The notes under the pieces were generated by a model, which was not told the origin of the DNA, did not search any database, and saw only the letters and a program-made list of their open reading frames with translations. Shown one piece after another: positions 62,710 to 64,000 of a stretch of DNA of 64,000 bases; position 1 is the stretch's first letter; the number at the start of each line of letters is the position of its first letter. The stretch comes from an uncultured beta proteobacterium (GTDB lineage Bacteria; Pseudomonadota; Gammaproteobacteria; Burkholderiales; SG8-39): the NCBI GenBank assembly GCA_903859155.1, contig CAIOLO010000083.1, forward strand, positions 1 through 64,000, read 5' to 3'. Made by a program: the position numbers and the translations under genes.

Positions 62710-64000
62710 CAGCAGACCGGCTGCAGCCGCCGAAGCAGGCTCTGGATTCGACGCGGCTGGCTTTATAGCCAATTTGCCCGGGCTGCCGGGTGTCTATCGC
62801 ATGCTCGACGCCAAGGACGGCATCCTGTATGTCGGCAAGGCCCGTGACCTGAAGAAGCGCGTCTCCTCCTATTTTCAACGATCCGCACTGGGTCCGCGGA
62901 TTGCCATGATGGTGTCGCAGGTTGCCAGAATGGAGGTGACGGTCACGCGCTCCGAGGTTGAGGCGCTGGTGCTGGAGAACAACCTCATCAAATCGCTGGC
63001 GCCACGCTACAACATCCTGTTTCGGGACGACAAGTCCTATCCCTACCTGATGTTGAGCGGCGCGAAGTTCCCGCGAATGGGATTTCACCGTGGCGCCCTG
63101 GACAAGCAAAACCGCTACTTCGGCCCGTTTCCCCATACCGCGGCGGTGCGCGAGAGCATTCATTTGCTGCAGCGCGTGTTTCGACTGCGCACCTGCGAGG
63201 ATTCGACTTTCCAGAATCGCTCGCGGCCCTGCCTGTTGCATCAAATCAAACGGTGTTCCGGTCCCTGCGTGGGTTTGATTGAGGAGAAGGCCTATGCCGT
63301 GGATGTCGCCAACGCGAAGCTTTTTCTCGAAGGGCGCAGCGACGACGTGCTGCAAGCCATCGAGTCGCGCATGAATACCTCGGCCGTGTCGCTGCGATTC
63401 GAGGAGGCCGCGGTCTATCGGGATCAGATGCAGGCGCTGGCGCGCATGGCGCAGCGCCAGTACGCCGACACCGGCGTGGATCAGGACGTCGATGTCGTGG
63501 CGGTGGCTCATGAGGCGGGGACATTCTGCGTCAATCTGGTCATGATCCGCAGCGGTCGTCAATTGGGCGACCGCTGCCTGTTTCCACAGAATGCGCAGGG
63601 GCGAAGCCCCGAGGAGATCGTGCTCGCGTTTCTTATGCAGCATTACCTGGATTATCCCGCTCCCGGACTTGTCGTCGTGGATGCCGTCACGGAAATCGAA
63701 GACGCCGCCGCGATTTTGAGCGCGCACTGCGGACATCCGATCCGGCTGCTGGCGCATACTGCTGGTGAACGTCGCGCCTGGCTGGACATGGCGAGGGAGA
63801 ATGCCCGGCACGCGCTCAACGCACGTGCGTCCGAGACCAGCAACCAGGAGGCGCGTCTGGTCGCATTGCGGGAGTCGCTGGAATTGAGTGAAACGCTGCA
63901 GCGCATAGAATGCTTTGATATCAGCCATACTCAGGGTGAGGCGACGGTGGCATCGTGCGTTGTATACGACCGGCTGGAAATGCGCCGGGGCGAGTACCGG
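62696..64000 (+). CDS. uvrC: Excinuclease ABC subunit C, 3' end outside the window
   Basis: 435 codons are present and the frame is still open at the window end (usual length about 610). The GIY-YIG nuclease domain at about 26-100 contains LPGLPGVYRMLDAKDGILYV and GKARDLKKRVSSYFQ; a cysteine group (CLLHQIKRCSGPCVG) follows; the UVR motif is at about 205-240; and the start of the RNase H-like nuclease is seen in RIECFDISHTQGEATVASCV. It makes both incisions in nucleotide excision repair with UvrB (33718). ATG 62696 lies inside the preceding glycosylase gene. Confidence 0.95.
   Translation, partial: MPESDSRPAAAAEAGSGFDAAGFIANLPGLPGVYRMLDAKDGILYVGKARDLKKRVSSYFQRSALGPRIAMMVSQVARMEVTVTRSEVEALVLENNLIKSLAPRYNILFRDDKSYPYLMLSGAKFPRMGFHRGALDKQNRYFGPFPHTAAVRESIHLLQRVFRLRTCEDSTFQNRSRPCLLHQIKRCSGPCVGLIEEKAYAVDVANAKLFLEGRSDDVLQAIESRMNTSAVSLRFEEAAVYRDQMQALARMAQRQYADTGVDQDVDVVAVAHEAGTFCVNLVMIRSGRQLGDRCLFPQNAQGRSPEEIVLAFLMQHYLDYPAPGLVVVDAVTEIEDAAAILSAHCGHPIRLLAHTAGERRAWLDMARENARHALNARASETSNQEARLVALRESLELSETLQRIECFDISHTQGEATVASCVVYDRLEMRRGEYR

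Overview
The window looks like a high-GC betaproteobacterial chromosome (Rhodocyclales/Nitrosomonadales-like). The grounds are gene content and order: divergent rne and rluC; yceD-rpmF-plsX-fabH-fabD-fabG-acpP-fabF; rpoE-mucA-mucB-mucD-lepA-lepB-rnc-era-recO-pdxJ-acpS-nagZ; and tripartite-tricarboxylate (Bug) solute receptors. No species is assigned.

Region 1 (1-12,350) is an eroded edge of an exopolysaccharide/O-antigen locus. Intact genes are a YdcF-like protein, a WbuB-like family 4 glycosyltransferase and galE. Around them lie broken pieces of a NodU-type carbamoyltransferase (at least six places), ydcF (two more partial copies), the glycosyltransferase (one more 5' end), a nucleotide-sugar dehydrogenase, fcl and higA. 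Eight toxin-antitoxin or toxin-antitoxin-like modules sit between the pieces: two hicBA, yefM-relE, vapBC with a frameshifted toxin, phd-vapC, higBA, phd-PIN and two DUF4160/DUF2442 pairs (counting those two as one type). The region also has a 16-bp minisatellite, a 60-bp tandem duplication and dispersed GC hairpins.

Region 2 (12,472-14,525, minus strand) is gmd-fcl, the GDP-L-fucose pathway, preceded by a stretch predicted by eye to fold into a multi-stem structure.

Region 3 (14,782-27,301) is a self-contained secretion island: an orphan LuxR-type regulator, a 20-bp perfect palindrome in the divergent promoter region, a type I secretion ABC transporter, an AT-rich two-TM protein of unknown function, a 2380-residue RTX protein with an N-terminal lipase-like domain, and an HlyD adaptor. 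The last three genes are translationally coupled. No TolC gene is in the window.

Region 4 (27,473-32,324) has a cyclase-family hydrolase with a Bug receptor, a truncated Bug receptor fused in frame to an HdrC-like iron-sulfur protein, an HdrB-like CCG protein, a small K/A/D heptad-repeat periplasmic protein and tRNA-Asn.

Region 5 (32,458-64,000) is core housekeeping DNA: aromatic aminotransferase, uvrB, rne, rluC, a HAD phosphatase, a wrecked Rieske gene, sppA, an RsmI-like methyltransferase, maf, the fatty-acid cluster, the sigma-E regulon core with its mucABD partners, the lepA to nagZ run, a family 5-like uracil-DNA glycosylase and the start of uvrC (cut by the window end). Several starts here are unusual: plsX lacks a normal start codon at the expected place, yceD has a promoter almost touching its ATG, and the lepA ATG directly follows a terminator-like hairpin.
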